Assembly (NCBI GenBank): GCA_023614405.1
Contig: CM042694.1
Coordinates: forward strand, 114,078,685 to 114,142,684
DNA: 64,000 bases
Direction of reading: 5' to 3'
From: Avena insularis
Taxonomy: Eukaryota; Streptophyta; Magnoliopsida; Poales; Poaceae
The notes beneath the pieces are model-generated. The model was not told the DNA's origin, ran no database searches, and saw nothing but the letters and a program-made list of their open reading frames with translations. This document shows positions 12,232 to 24,013 of this stretch, in pieces. Each line of letters begins with the position of its first letter. Position 1 is the stretch's first letter. Both the position numbers and the translations under genes were made by a program.

Positions 12232-13875
12232 TGTTGAGTTCGCAACATAGAAAAATAAAATTTTCCTACGATGAGAACTATACGCCAAGATCTATCTACT
12301 AGATACAGAGCAACGGGTGGACATACATCCATACAGAACTTACCCTCGAACAAAACGAGTTTTGTTAACGAGTAGGAACTCGTGGTTGATGTAGTCGTAC
12401 GCTTGTCGATCTCAAGATCGTGTGGAAGTCTGAGCTCCGCAAATCAGCAGTGCATCCGTCCTCGCACACACATTCAAGCTACCGGACAACCTCCACCTCC
12501 TCGCTCTAGCGAATCAGCGGAAGCAGCAACTCCTTCCGGACGCAAGGCTACCGGGAACATGTATCTCGCTAATCCGAGACCATGGGGGAATATCTAGAGG
12601 GGGAGAGAGATCCTTCACGAGGAGGTGTGCTTTGTGAGGGAGGAGAGGAGGTAATTTTATAGGAGAGGGGGGCTCCTCCCCTCCCATGGCCGGTGGCCAA
12701 AGGGGGGTGCCCCCACCTCTTCCTCATTCATGTGCTGAAGCTCCACTCACATAAATTCAAGCTCCACCCAAAGTTCCACTCACATGCATTAAATTTCCAC
12801 CAAATTTAATGCAACTCTCAATTAATAAAACTCTTTTATTTATTTTATTCAGAATTTTGTTAATTAATTTAATTAACAAACATTCACATAAAACCCCTTG
12901 CAACATTTCAATATCACATGCAGAACCACTTTCTGCAATTTCACCCGAAACAATTCCGGTTTCCATCGAAACAATTCCTACGCTTTGCAAACCTTTTGTC
13001 TGAAACATTTGTGCTCCTAAATGGTGTCCGACAACCCTTAAGTGTGTCACCCTACAGTTCGCGAATAATGCAGACATGATTGAGACTCCTCTCAGATCAA
13101 TAATCAGAAGCGGGACCTGGAGATCCATACTGACTCCTGCACATTCAATGATGACTTCTGTGATCGTGAGAACCTTTAACGCTAGTAACTTAATCCCTTT
13201 GTATCATGATATAATATATGTCCGAGATTTGATCATCGGTATCCAAATACCTAGTTTGATCTCGTTTCCAACATGCACTCTTTTCTTGTTCCCATGATAT
13301 AACATTCTAGTGATCACATCACTTGCTTGCAAGCTATGTTAATGTGATATCACCGAGAGGGCCCAGAGTATATCTATCCGTCATCGGGATTGACAAAGTC
13401 TACTCTTGATCCATGAGCCTCAACATAACACCTCCGTAGCACTGAACCCACCTTTATAGTCACCCTGTTACGGTGTGACGTTTGATGTTGTCAAGATACT
13501 CTTTCGGTGTTAGCAATTAACATGATCTCATGGTCTAAGGATAAAGATTACTCTGTATGATGTTATAGCAATATAAACATAATGAATTGATCGTAATGCT
13601 ATACTTTAGATGAATGTTCATCACATCATTTCACAAATGTTGTGACCTTGTTATTAACAACATCCAATGTCCATGATCAGAAAACCTTGATCATCTTGTT
13701 AATCAACAAGCTAGTCTATAAGAGAGGCATAACTAGAAACCCTTTTTGTTTATTAAACACACATGTATTAACGTTTCCTATCAATACAATTATAGCATGC
13801 AAAATAAACATCTATCATATACAAGGAATACATAATAACAACTTTATTATTGCCTCTCAGGGCATATTTCCTTCA
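12232..13875 (-). repeat. Copia A 5' LTR
   Basis: 1644 bp with TGTTGAGTTC at the left end and ATTTCCTTCA at the right end on the plus strand. The U3 portion is on the right. The last about 200 bases match 1-200, the other LTR of the same element. Confidence 0.9.
12652..12662 (-). promoter_or_regulatory. TATA box in the Copia A LTR
   Basis: On the minus strand the sequence is CCTATAAAATTA, a good plant TATA box about 420 bases before the end of the LTR. It would place U3 at about 12663-13875 and R-U5 below it. Confidence 0.6.
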
Positions 13876-14591
13876 ACGTGATGGCGTGAAAATTTGATCT
13901 CCCCGAGTACCATGGATGTTGATGGATACAAGTACACTGGTGGGCGTAAATTGTTAAAGGTATCAAAAGATTCTCTTATTCACATGATAGGTGATATGAC
14001 TTCTGCTAAATTATATATTCTTAGAGGTAGCATTTTGTCTGGTATTGATGATGATGTTACTTCTAATGATTCTTATGATTGTGGTAAAACAAATCTGTCG
14101 CATATGCGTCTTAGGCATATGAGTGAACATGATATGGCAAAATTGGTCAAGAGAAAGCTGATTTATGGTTGTAACTTGACTAAGTTTGAGTTCTATTAGA
14201 TTTGCTTTGTTGGTAAGCATAAAAGAGTTAAATTCAATGCCTATGTTCATACTACCAAAGGCATATTAGATTTTGTGCATGCTGATGTATGGGGACCTTC
14301 CTGTAAGACTTCTATTGGTGGTGCTAATTACATGCTTACTATTATTGATGATTACTCAAGAAGTGGAAAGTAATGGTGGAAAAGCAAACTGAAAGGAAGG
14401 TAAAAGTACTATGTACTGATAATGGTATGGAATTCAGTTCTAATGAGTTTTCGGAGTTTTGCAGTAATGATGGTATGATCAGGCACCAGGCCATCCCTTA
14501 CACTCCTGAGCAAAACGGCGTGGCTGAGCGCAAGAACAAAACCATCATCTCGAGGGCACAATGTATGTTGTCCAATGCAAGTATGGGCAGG
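13876..14591 (+). pseudogene. Copia B polyprotein fragment, left part (pre-integrase finger and integrase)
   Basis: Starting at the Copia A boundary, the plus strand encodes a GAG-pre-integrase segment (NLSHMRLRHMSEHDMAKL, about 14089-14142), then after a TAG at 14197-14199 an integrase core start (ILDFVHADVWGP, about 14262-14300). A deletion of roughly 50 bases and a frame change fall near 14360. The core resumes at 14373 with the second D (CTDNGMEFSS) and the E (EQNGVAERKN). The frame runs into the Gypsy B insertion at 14591 and continues at 36777. The first part of the element, upstream of Copia A, is not in the window. It is a different copia family from Copia A and clearly dead. Confidence 0.88.
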
Positions 14592-15000
14592 TGATGACCC
14601 ACAAGTATAGGGGGAGTATCGTAGTATTTTCGAGGGAAGTGAAACCCAATTTATTGATTTGACACAAGGGGAGCCAAAGAATACTTATCAGCCTTAACAA
14701 CTGAGTTGTCAATTCAGCTGCACCTACAATCAATCTTGCTCACAGCAGTTTATCAGTAGCAACAGTTTTGTAGTAGGAATAGTAAAGTAATAGCAGTAGT
14801 AAAGCAAAGAATGTAGTAACAAAAGAAGTAAACAGTGGGATTCGAGTGCGGTAGGCATAGAGATGGATGGACGGGCGTTGCATGGGCAAGACAATTCACA
14901 TAGCAATCAGAACATAGGGCAATTGCAGATAAATAAGATAAAGCATCCAAGTACTAGACAATCCTAGGCATGTGTTCCATATATAGTGATACGTGCTCGC
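14592..15000 (-). repeat. Gypsy B 3' LTR, outer part
   Basis: It starts TGATGACCCACAAGTATAGG and matches 35398 onward. It breaks at GTGCTCGC, where Gypsy C begins; CTCGC at 14996-15000 is the left TSD copy. Confidence 0.92.
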
Positions 15001-15513
15001 TGTCGTCGGATTGATGACAAGTACGCCATGAGGGGGTCCTCGAGGCGTGCGGAAGAGAGGGGTGTGAGACGTACGGTGTTCTGGGATGGTGAGCACACAA
15101 GTTTACCTAGGTTCGAATCCGCCGGCTTTGGACGGATCCTACTCCTGCTAGCAATCCAATAATAGGCAGAGCCGGAATATGGGTTACAAGGGTTTCGCCT
15201 GTGCGAGTTGAGGGTCTAGAGTATTGAGGTTATGCCCTAAAGGCTCTCCCTAGGACGGCTTATATAGATATCCGGCCTAGGGTTTACAGGAGAGATCTAC
15301 CCGGCTACGACTAAGAGTCTGTTATAGAGTACATCTTGAACTACAAGTAACATTATGGGCCTAAGTCGGTAAGTCTTCTAGGCCTTCCCGTAGCCGGATT
15401 GGACTCTGTCTTTCTCCCTGACTGGGCCGCCCGTGAAGCAATGCTCTAACCCGAAGTGGGCCACCCTGGTCAGTGAGGAACTGTGAGGATACCCAGAAAG
15501 TATATCCCCAACA
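15001..15513 (-). repeat. Gypsy C 3' LTR
   Basis: 513 bp, starts TGTCGTCGG and ends CCCCAACA. It differs from the right LTR (499 bp) by many small indels and substitutions. Confidence 0.92.
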
Positions 15514-15532
15514 GTAGCCCCCGGAGGCCTCC
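15514..15532 (-). other. Polypurine tract of Gypsy C
   Basis: On the minus strand GGAGGCCTCCGGGGGCTAC abuts the 3' LTR. It is less pure than usual, but the position is right. Confidence 0.65.
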
Positions 15533-15925
15533 AAGATCCAAAGTCGGATTTATCATCGTCTAGCTTGATCTTCGGCTTGCAGAATCTTGAAGGGTTCCTG
15601 AAACTTCACAACAAAAGATACGATCCGGGTCTTAAAAAATAAGTTAGACCTTTCAGTTGGTTACTCGGATTTTCCAGCTCGTTTTCAAACTAAGTCGGAA
15701 CTTGGTCTCTAACGCCACCTGACACAAGCATGGTCAAGTCACGTCATCTGACAGCGTTCCATCAGCACGACCATTGGTGGGTCCGCGGTCCGCGGAACCG
15801 AGGCGCCGTTTCAATGCGTGCGTGGAGATCAAGGTGACGCAATCATCGCGCGGGTCCTTCCCAGTTCTTTCCACGACGTGTGGCGGTTGCACTGTAGCGT
15901 TTGCACGAATCTTGGCGTGGGTAGG

Positions 15926-15940
15926 TGGATATAAGGGGTT
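15926..15940 (+). promoter_or_regulatory. TATA box for the antisense ORF of Gypsy C
   Basis: GTGGATATAAGGGGT lies about 145 bases before the ATG at 16082. It is followed by a pyrimidine-rich leader (CTCTTCTTCTTTCC) typical of plant 5' UTRs. This suggests the antisense gene has its own Pol II promoter inside the retrotransposon. Confidence 0.5.
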
Positions 15941-16081
15941 TAGATTTTCTCTTCTTCTTTCCACCAGTCCGTTGCTGTTTCCTTTCTTCCCAATCCTCCT
16001 GCGCGAACAGAGCCTCCTCGTCCTTCCCCCAGAGAAACTCCCAGCGCCGCCCTTTTAAGGTCACTTTCTCACCGGAGAAAA

Positions 16082-19000
16082 ATGGCTTCTTCATCTTCTT
16101 CCTCTGGTTTGGCGGCAGTGGCGAACGCGGAAGCTGCAGTGGAGAAGGAAAGCTACAAGGGAATCTGGATCCCCTGGGTCCTCGACGAGGCAGGCCTCAA
16201 GAATGTGGAGAAGGAAGGGCTGCTCGTCACCGGCGACTGGCGGAGCAGCTCCGGCGAAACCGTCCCCAACCCACACGAGGGCGAGCGAGTTCACTTCGGT
16301 ACTCATCTGGATCGAGGTTTGTCCTTTCCTCCCTCGGAGTTCTTCTCCGAGGTGATAGATCACTATGGAGTTCAACTCCACAATCTTCCTCCCAATTCTC
16401 TTCTAGAAATGAGCGCATATCTTTGCGCTGCGAGGGCTTTCTCAGCATTAGGCGAGTTTGCTTCTCTTCGGTTTTACTTTCATGTCGGGAGAAATTCCAT
16501 CACTGCCGGTGTTCCTTACATCCGACACTATTAGTTTTCTCTTAGGCAGACCGGGCATATCCCAAAATTTCTGCGGTGACTCGGTCAAGCAATGGCCAGC
16601 CACTTTTTTCTACCATAGGGATATTTGGCTCCGGCAAAGCTCTTGCTTTGCGGCTTTTTGTCGACGGAGGCCGCCACTGGCCTCACGAGGCTGATGATCT
16701 CCCGATCGATCCTCGCTAAGAGACGGATCGAGTATCTTATCAAGCACAAGGGTCTGAAGGGATCCGACTTGGTCCAGTGCTGGGTCTCATGTCGGATCCA
16801 GCCACTTCAGTACCACGGGGATAGACTGATGCACTCCATCACGTCTTCCAAAAACGACTCCCTCCGCATCAGCCCCAAAGCCTACACCACTCAAGGCTAC
16901 ATAAGCCAAATCAAGTGGCTGATCAAAGAGCGGATCGAGAGGAGGATTCCGGAGGTTTCTCTAGACATGCACACTGCAGAAGACCCCATGGTGCCGGTAA
17001 GCTTTCATCAGTACATCTTCTGTATGTTTCAATTTTCGAGTTATGCTGCAATGCTGATATGTTTTCTTGCTTCCAGCTTGGGAACCTCCCCGAGTCGGAG
17101 CTTGCTCCGCTCGAAGGATATCCTCCTGAGTTTTCTCAGGAGACGGAAGTAGTCCCACTGCCGGATCTTGCGCTCAAGAAGCATAAAGCTCCGACAGTGG
17201 CAGTTGGCACAAAGGAGGTGCCAGTCGTGAAGAGGTAACCTTTTGTCACAACTTTTCTGCCTTTGTTCTTTACTCAAGTTTCTTTCCGAGATGTAATGTT
17301 TCCGACTTTACTACTTTCTCAGAGCAAAATCAATCATCAAGGGCAAGGGGAAGGGGACTTCTTCGAAGCCCTTGCGCCAGACGAAGCTTACAATAGCTTC
17401 CCCTGTCGTGGCTCCTCCAACTCCTACCCCTCAACCTTCTGCAACTCCGGTGATCATCCCTTCTCCGGTGATTGCAGAAGATCCGGCTCCTCAAGCGGAG
17501 CCGATGATCCTTAGTGCATATCTTGGCGTCACCTGAGTGCGTCAGCTCAAGATAAGGGTGAACCCTCTTCGGGTAATGACCCCTCGGCTGAAGTCTTCAC
17601 CAAAAACCTCCTCAGCAATCCGGGTCTTGCCAAATTTGGCCTAACCCGGAAATCCGCAGAGGAAATCCAGCGGCTAGCCAAGCAAGTCCTGGACAAAAGC
17701 CATCTATCCCCCGAAGAGGAGGCGCAAGAAGCAGAGGACGTCAAGTTCTCTGATCTTCTTGCTCAAGTCCGCCTTCGCGACGAGAGGATTAGGGCTGGAG
17801 AGCTTCCAACTGCCCCAATAATCCCTCTTACCCTCGCCGAGAAGGTGGCAGCTGAAGTGAATGCAGGTTTAGATAAACTCACCTGCGAGCAATATGTAAG
17901 TCGGAATTCCAACTCTTGTTTTTACATTATGTTATATCATATCCTCTAGCCCCCAAGCATGAAGTAGGATATAGAATCCGAGTTTATGCTTTCATTAGGA
18001 TGCCAAAGAACGAACTAGTGTAGCCCCCAAGGCTCGTGCTGATATTTAGTAAAAATATTAGCCTGAGTCTTAAGTAGCTTTCTAACTTTGGGTATTCTGA
18101 CTTACAGAAAGTATGTTCCTATAACCAGGAATTATTGTCCAATGTCTGTAATAAGCGGAGAGAGATCAAAGCTCTTCGGCTTAAAAATGCTGAGCTCAAG
18201 GTAGCCAAGGATGAAGCTGAAGGTAAATATTTCGAGATTCAAACCTTGTCTTTTGCTTTTTCTATGTCGAATTTTTCTGAACTGTTGTTCTTTTTGTCTT
18301 ACAATCCATCGCTATGATTGAAGAGGCCGAGAACCTCAAAACCCTGGTGGTGGAAAACAAGAGACTTCGCCAAGAGCTGGATAAGCTCAAGGCGGATCAT
18401 GAAACGAGCATAGCTCAAGTCCTGGAATCCTCCTCCATGGCCACTGAAGCGATCGCCACTCAAGATAAAGTAATCTCGGACCTCAAGAATGAGCTTGGCA
18501 GAGAGAAGGATATATCCCAGGCGCTCTGGGCTGAACTCCAGAGTCTCCGGGAGGAGAAGACAAAGATTGACGACGTCATTCTTGGTATGTTCCACCTTTC
18601 TGACTTATCTTTTCTTCGACAGTTATCAATGTTGGATTTTTCTTGACTTGTTTTGTGTATAGGTCCTCTAAAGTTGTCGGACTCTTCCTCATCCGAGCCC
18701 CGCACTCACCGGCTTACCCAAGTCGGTGATCTTCTTCATGACTACCACCAGTCCCTTGAGGACATTGGCGAGTCTCTCAGGATTCCGAACATGCCAAGCA
18801 TGTCAGAATTTGAGGTGCGGGACAGGGCCAAGGAGATGCCGCTTGTTGGGATCGAATATGTCCTACGCATGGTAAGCAGTAACGCCTCTCCATGGTCATG
18901 AGCCACCATGGAAACATGGCAAGTGACTAAATGGTACTGCAAGGTAGACGAAGACGGCCAGGAGCAGGACCTTCAAGCCATCATGCACTCCTGCGCTGGA

Positions 19001-19198
19001 TACGGGTGTCACGTAGCTGATCTGACCAGCTACGAGATCCCCTTCTTCACCCGCGTGGCTACTCCGCCTCCTCCTGCAGAAGAAACCGAAGAAGTTTCCG
19101 ACGATGAACGTGCCAACTCGGATGCAGACATCTCAGAACGATATCAAGGCGAAGTGACCAGCGAGCCAGTAGATCCTTCACCTCCTCCTGCATTATAG
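16082..19198 (+). pseudogene. Gypsy C antisense multi-exon ORF (putative gypsy-type transposon domain)
   Basis: The ATG at 16082 (MASSSSSSGLAAV) opens a protein with GIWIPWVLDEAGLKNVEKEG, resembling the plant family called putative gypsy type transposon (Transposase_28). The frame shifts near 16440 and 16610, then continues from 16625. Introns with GT..AG ends are visible at 16997-17076 (80 bp, phase 0) and 17235-17322 (88 bp), giving a spliced basic stretch KSIIKGKGKGTSSKPLRQTK. Further likely introns start at 17897 (ending 18107), about 18222 and about 18583. Later exons encode strongly coiled-coil segments (about 18135-18225 and 18314-18580) and an acidic, Pro-rich tail (PPPPAEETEEVSDDE, about 19060-19110) ending at 19198. 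A TGA near 17535 and the early shifts suggest decay. It is transcribed opposite to gag-pol; its role in the family is unknown. Confidence 0.7.
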
Positions 19199-19907
19199 AC
19201 CAGAAATTGATGTATTATTCTGGAAAAACTGATGTGATTGTAAATATTAAGTACTATGAATTTTTGCTAGTGCTAAGTTTTTATCTATTCGGCACTTTTG
19301 TCTTTAGACTTTTTTTTGTGTGCCTGAAATGTTTACACAAGCACTTATATTTTTCGTCTCAACTTATCGTTTATCTGGCTTTCCGCCTCATCCCTTTCGT
19401 GAGCCGGCTAAACCTTCAGCCGGAAACTTTGCCGAGCATTGGAGCTCAATTGCTAAACCAGTTTAAACTCGGAAACAAAGCCGGCTTCCAGTACCAACAA
19501 TTCACTACTCGGAAAATGCCCGCATCCGGCAATCAGATAAATAACCAAAGTAAAGACTAGAAATGTTTAGAGTTATACCCGAAGGTAGCAGTTTTTAGAG
19601 TCAGAAATCTAGACCAGAACGAACATGAGCATAAAGTACTTTCAAGCATTATGGGATTTTCGACTATGACATGATCATTCGGAAATAAGATGGTCTAAGA
19701 ACTTCTCAGAAAAACTTGAGGCAACCAAAGCTTTTATTTCTCACAGAACATGTACATATGTATGATTACAAAGAAGGATAAACTAAGAATAAAAGGGACA
19801 TAGCTGAGCAATATTCCATGGTCTGTCTAACTCATCCGGATTTGTACTGCCTCCAGCTCACTTTCTCTTCTTAGTAGCAGGTCTTTCTTTGACTGGCCTC
19901 ATGTCAG
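19199..19907 (+). other. Gypsy C spacer between the antisense ORF and integrase
   Basis: About 700 bases, T-rich after the antisense ORF stop. No gene is seen. It would hold the convergent 3' ends of the antisense gene and of pol. Confidence 0.6.
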
Positions 19908-21110
19908 TTAAGTAGTACGTCCATTGTGCAATACTCGACTAACTAAAAAGGGCCCTTCCCATACTGGGGAAAGTTTGTGCTTTCTTTCTTGCACAAGCCG
20001 GAGAACCAAATCACCTTTATTGAAAGATCTATTTTGGACTCTCTGGCTATGATATTTGCATAACTTCTGCTGATAGGCTGTAGATCTCATTTTAGCAACG
20101 ACGTGAACTTCTTCGACTAAGTCGAGATCATTTTGTCGAGAAATCTCGGCATCCTCTTCGATATACACAGCAACTCTAGGAGAAGTATGAATCAAATCAC
20201 TAGGAAGAACTGCTTCTACACCATAGACTAAGAAGAAAGGTGTGTATCCTGTTGACCTGTTCGGAGTTGTTCGTAAACTCCAAATTACAGAAGGTAGTTC
20301 TTCTGCCCAAGCCCCCGCATCACGTCGTAGTGGTGCTTCGAGTCTTGGTTTCAGGCCTTGTAGAATTAAACCATTTGCTCTTTCGACTTGTCCGTTAGCT
20401 TGTGGATGTGCAACTGACGCAATGTCAAGCCGGATATTTTGCTCATCGCAGAATTCAGCCAGCTCTCCCATAGAAAAGTTACTCCCGTTGTCCGTGATAA
20501 TGCTATGTGGATAACCACACCGGATTATAACATCCTCGACAAATCTTTTGGCTGTTGCTCCATCACAACTAGTGATAGGTTTAGCCTCGATCCATTTGGT
20601 GAATTTATCCACCATCACCAAGAGGTGGGTAAATCCACCTGGAGCTCATTTAAAGGGTCCTACCATATCAAGCCCCTAGACTGCAAAAGGCCATGTTATA
20701 GGTATTGTTCGTAGCTGATCAGCCGGAACATGAGCTTCCTTGGCGTACTTTTGGCAACCTTTGCATGTCTTGACTAACCGTTCGGCATCCGCCTGAGTTG
20801 TAAGCCAGAAAAAACCATGCCGAAAAGCTTTTGCCACTAAAGATTTGGCTGCAGCGTGGTGACCACACTCGCCTTCGTGGATTTCCCTTAAGATTTCCAC
20901 TCCTTCTGGAGATACACAACGCTGAAAACCCCCAGAAACACTCCGTTTATGGAGCTCACCCCTAACAATAGTATAGGCTTTTGCTCGTCGGATAATCTGC
21001 CGGCTCAGCACCTCGTCTTCGGGTAATTTGCCATCTACCAAATAATCAAGGTAGGGTTGAGTCTAGCTGGGAATTACAGCCAGAACTGCTATTAAAGGTG
21101 AGTCAGATTT
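19908..21110 (-). pseudogene. Gypsy C integrase, broken
   Basis: On the minus strand the zinc finger (GECGHHAAAKSLV then CKGCQKYAKEAH, 20676-21041) is followed by the core (VDKFTKWIEAKP, then ITDNGSNF, then HPQANGQVERANG) to 19908. One frame links the parts but contains TAG at 21063-21065, TAG at 20676-20678 and TGA at 20646-20648. The D,D,E catalytic residues can be recognised. The C-terminal part ends shortly after WEGPFLVSRVL without a chromodomain. Confidence 0.9.
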
Positions 21111-21123
21111 GGTCGGATATTCC

Positions 21124-21672
21124 TCATCTACTCCCTTTATTGAGGGAACTTTGAGGTGCTCTAAAAATCGCCATCAGGACCTCTTTCCTTGAGCCTATTC
21201 GAGATAGTGCATCTGCTTCCTCATTTTCTGCTTGAGGGATGTGCTGAACTTCAAACCCTTCGAACGATTTAGATAGATCATCCACGACAGCTTTGTATGC
21301 TGCCATGTGCTTATTTGCATTACAAATATCCGAGACTTGCTGAGCAACAAGATCCGAATCTTCGTAACGCATCAAACGTCGGATGCCAATATCCCTGGCA
21401 ATCCGGATTCCATGCAGCAGTGCTTCATACTCGGCAATATTGTTTGTCGCTGTGAAGTGGATCTGCAACACGTATATTAATTTATCTCCTTGGGGTGATT
21501 TGAGCACTACGCCAGCCCCCGAGCCCCCTCGAGCCTTAGACCCATCGGAAAAAGAGGGTCCAGTATTCCGACTCAAGGAGGACCACGTTCTCCTTCGTCT
21601 CTGTCCAATCAGCGACAAAGTCGGCAAGGATCTGGGATTTGATTGCTGCCCGAGGTTTATACTCAATATCAA
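21124..21672 (-). pseudogene. Gypsy C RNase H
   Basis: It contains FSDGSKARGGSGAG near the start, NNIAEYEALLHG in the middle and EADALSRIG near the end, the usual DGS, E and D catalytic blocks. It is out of frame with both the integrase and the RT parts, so at least two frameshifts separate them. Confidence 0.88.
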
Positions 21673-22951
21673 AAGTTGAGAGCTCTATGCCCCATTTGGC
21701 GACATGTCCTGTGGCGTCGATGTTGTTGATTATGTCTCTCATGGGAGCTTTGCTCACCACGGTAATTGGATGCTCCTGAAAATAGTGTCGTAGCTTACGA
21801 GATGCTAGGAAAACACCATAAGCTAACTTTTGATAGTGCGGATATCGCTGTTTTGATTCCGTCAAGACCTCGCCGACAAAATAAGTCGGACGCTGCACCA
21901 AGTGTTCCTGGTTTTCCTCTGGTCTCTCCACCACCATGATGATGCTAACGACCTTATTTGTCGCAGCAATATAAAGCAACATCGGTTCCTGAGGTTCCGG
22001 CGCTGCGAGGATAGGAGCAGATGAGAGTACTTTCTTCAGGTCTTGCAGTGCAGCTTCAGCTTCGTCAGTCCAGACAAAATCCTTGGTTTTCTTCAGGAGT
22101 TTGTATAATGGTGCGGCTCTTTCACCAAGCCGACTTACAAATCTACTGACCACAGCAATACAACTAGTTAGTCTTTGTACGTCCTTCAGACGAGTTGGCC
22201 TGGAAATATTGAGTATAGCCTTGATTTTGTCACGGTTCACCTCTATGCCTCTTTGAGACACGATGAAACCTACAATTTTCCGGCTGGTATTCCAAAGAAG
22301 CATTTCTTCGGGTTAAGCATGATGTTGTATTTTCGTAGATTGGCGAACGTTTCTTCCAAGTCGGAAATGAGTGTTTCCTTCTTTTTGGACATCACCGCGA
22401 TATCATCCACGTATGCATGTACATTGAGTCCGAGTTGGTCGTGAAGGCAACGCTGCATCGTGCGCTAGTACGTAGCTCCTGCGTTCTTCAACCCAAAGGA
22501 AATCGTAACAAAACAGAAGGTTCCGAAGGGGGTTATGAATGAAATTTTGACTTTGTCAGATTCCTTCATCCGGATTTGGTGATAACCGGAATATGCGTCG
22601 AGAAAACAGAGGAGTTCCGAGCCTGCCGTAGAATCGATAACTTGATCAATTCTAAACCGTGAGCGGATCTTTTGGACAAGCCTTGTTCAAGGCAGTATAA
22701 TCAACACACATCCTTAAATCAGTGGTGTCCTTTTTAGGGACCATTATAGGATTGGCCGACCACTCAGTGTGGATAACCTCTTCTATGAATCCGGCTAACT
22801 CGAGCCGTGCTAGTTCCTTAGCTATTGCCTTATGCTTTTCGTCGCCAAACCGTCGTAAGGACGGTTTGACGGGTTTAGCGTTCGGGTTTACATTTAGAGA
22901 GTGCTCGGCAAGTTCCCTAGGTACTCCGGTCATGTCAGATGGCTGTCATGC
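21620..22951 (-). pseudogene. Gypsy C reverse transcriptase, frameshifted
   Basis: The N-terminal part (22652-22933) has FIEEVIHTEWSANPIMVPKK and RMCVDYTALNKACPKD. The catalytic block (22270-22458) has HAYVDDIAVMSKKKE. The thumb and connection part (up to 22303) includes LGERAAPLYKLLKK and WTDEAEAALQDLK. Three different frames are used, showing at least two frameshifts. All three are on the minus strand, between protease and RNase H. Confidence 0.9.
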
Positions 22952-22996
22952 GAAGATATCTTGATTTGCTTGGAGGAACTTGACGAGCGCGCTTTC

Positions 22997-24013
22997 CTAT
23001 GCGCTATCTAGGCCTACGCCTATCTGGGTCACCTTGGAGGGGTCATCTTCCTTCAACGGCGCTTTCTTCGTCTCTTCTGATGCCTTGAACTCTGGATTTG
23101 GCTTGGTAACCTCCTTTGTTGCGGGCATCTCGGACGGGTCTATACTCTTCTTGATCTCTTGGTACTCCTGGGCGTGCAGCACGGCTTCAGCAAAGGCGGC
23201 ATTTCCATCCTCGCACTCTCGCGCTTTCTTCGGGTCTCCCCTGATGGTGATCATGCTGTTGGGACCTGGAATTTTCATCATATTGTAAATGTAACACGGA
23301 CAAGCCATAAAAGCCCAGTAAGCCGGATGTCCGAATATAGCGTGGTATGCGCTCTTGAACGGGACCACTTCGAAGGAAAGTGCCTCCGTCCGATAATTCT
23401 TTGGAGTTCCAAAGGTAACATCCAAAGTGATCTCTCCCAGGGAATTAGCTTGTCTTCCTGGGACAACTCCGTGAAAAATCACAGAGCTATGGTTCAGCTG
23501 GGTCTCCGAGATCTTCATCCGGCATAGCGTTTCGACATAGAGAATATTGATGCTGCTACCACCATCCATGAGGGTCTTGGAGAAGCCATAACCGTCAATA
23601 AGTGGGTTGACGATCAAGGCGTATTTTCCTCGCCTGTGTAACTTAGGCGGATGATCATCGCGGTCAAACGTGATTGCCACTTCCGACCAGTCCAGATACT
23701 GGGGGACAGCCGGAACTGTTGCATTGAGCTCGTGTAGAACTGCTTTCTTGACCTTTGCTAGTTGAGATCCGAGGAAGGTGACATAAATGTCCTTCTTGGT
23801 GGGAAAAGTCTTCTTCCCTTCCGACTTGAGATTTGAAGCATCAGCTTCCTCTGTGTCGGAATCTTCCTTGGTCTCCTTGTCTTTTTCGGGATTTTTCTTT
23901 CCCTTCTTCCGCTTAGCTTTGTAGCCCGCGGTGTCATCTCTTTTGATGTCGTCATTGAAACGACATTCAGCGTTGGTGTGCGACGAGCCCCCACTGGCGT
24001 CTAGGTGATGCAC
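22997..24013 (-). pseudogene. Gypsy C protease region
   Basis: The frame begins near a Lys-rich linker and contains KTLMDGGSSINILYVE, the aspartic protease active-site block of plant Ty3/gypsy elements, at about residue 148. A TAG ends the frame at 22997-22999. The same frame continues into RT after a further TGA near 22950. Confidence 0.85.

Larger units (their letters stand above)
1..13875 (-). mobile_element. Copia A: Ty1/copia LTR retrotransposon, 3' LTR cut by the window edge, interrupted by Gypsy A
   Basis: The element reads right to left. Its 5' LTR is 12232-13875, the primer-binding site lies at 12217-12231, the polyprotein at 4193-234, the polypurine tract at 201-215, and the last 200 bases of the 3' LTR at 1-200. 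Bases 1-200 match the end of the 12232-13875 LTR closely, which shows the two belong to one element. Gypsy A (5138-12114 with a 5-bp TSD) was inserted in its untranslated leader. Without that insertion and with a full second LTR the element would be about 8.3 kb, usual for Triticeae copia families. It is itself inserted in or against Copia B; the right flank begins ACGTG, but the matching left TSD lies outside the window. The integrase-before-RT domain order establishes copia. Confidence 0.93.

Noticed and set aside
23159..23527. Plus-strand ORFs inside the Gypsy C pol region
   Set aside because: They are antisense shadows of the protease and RT frames.
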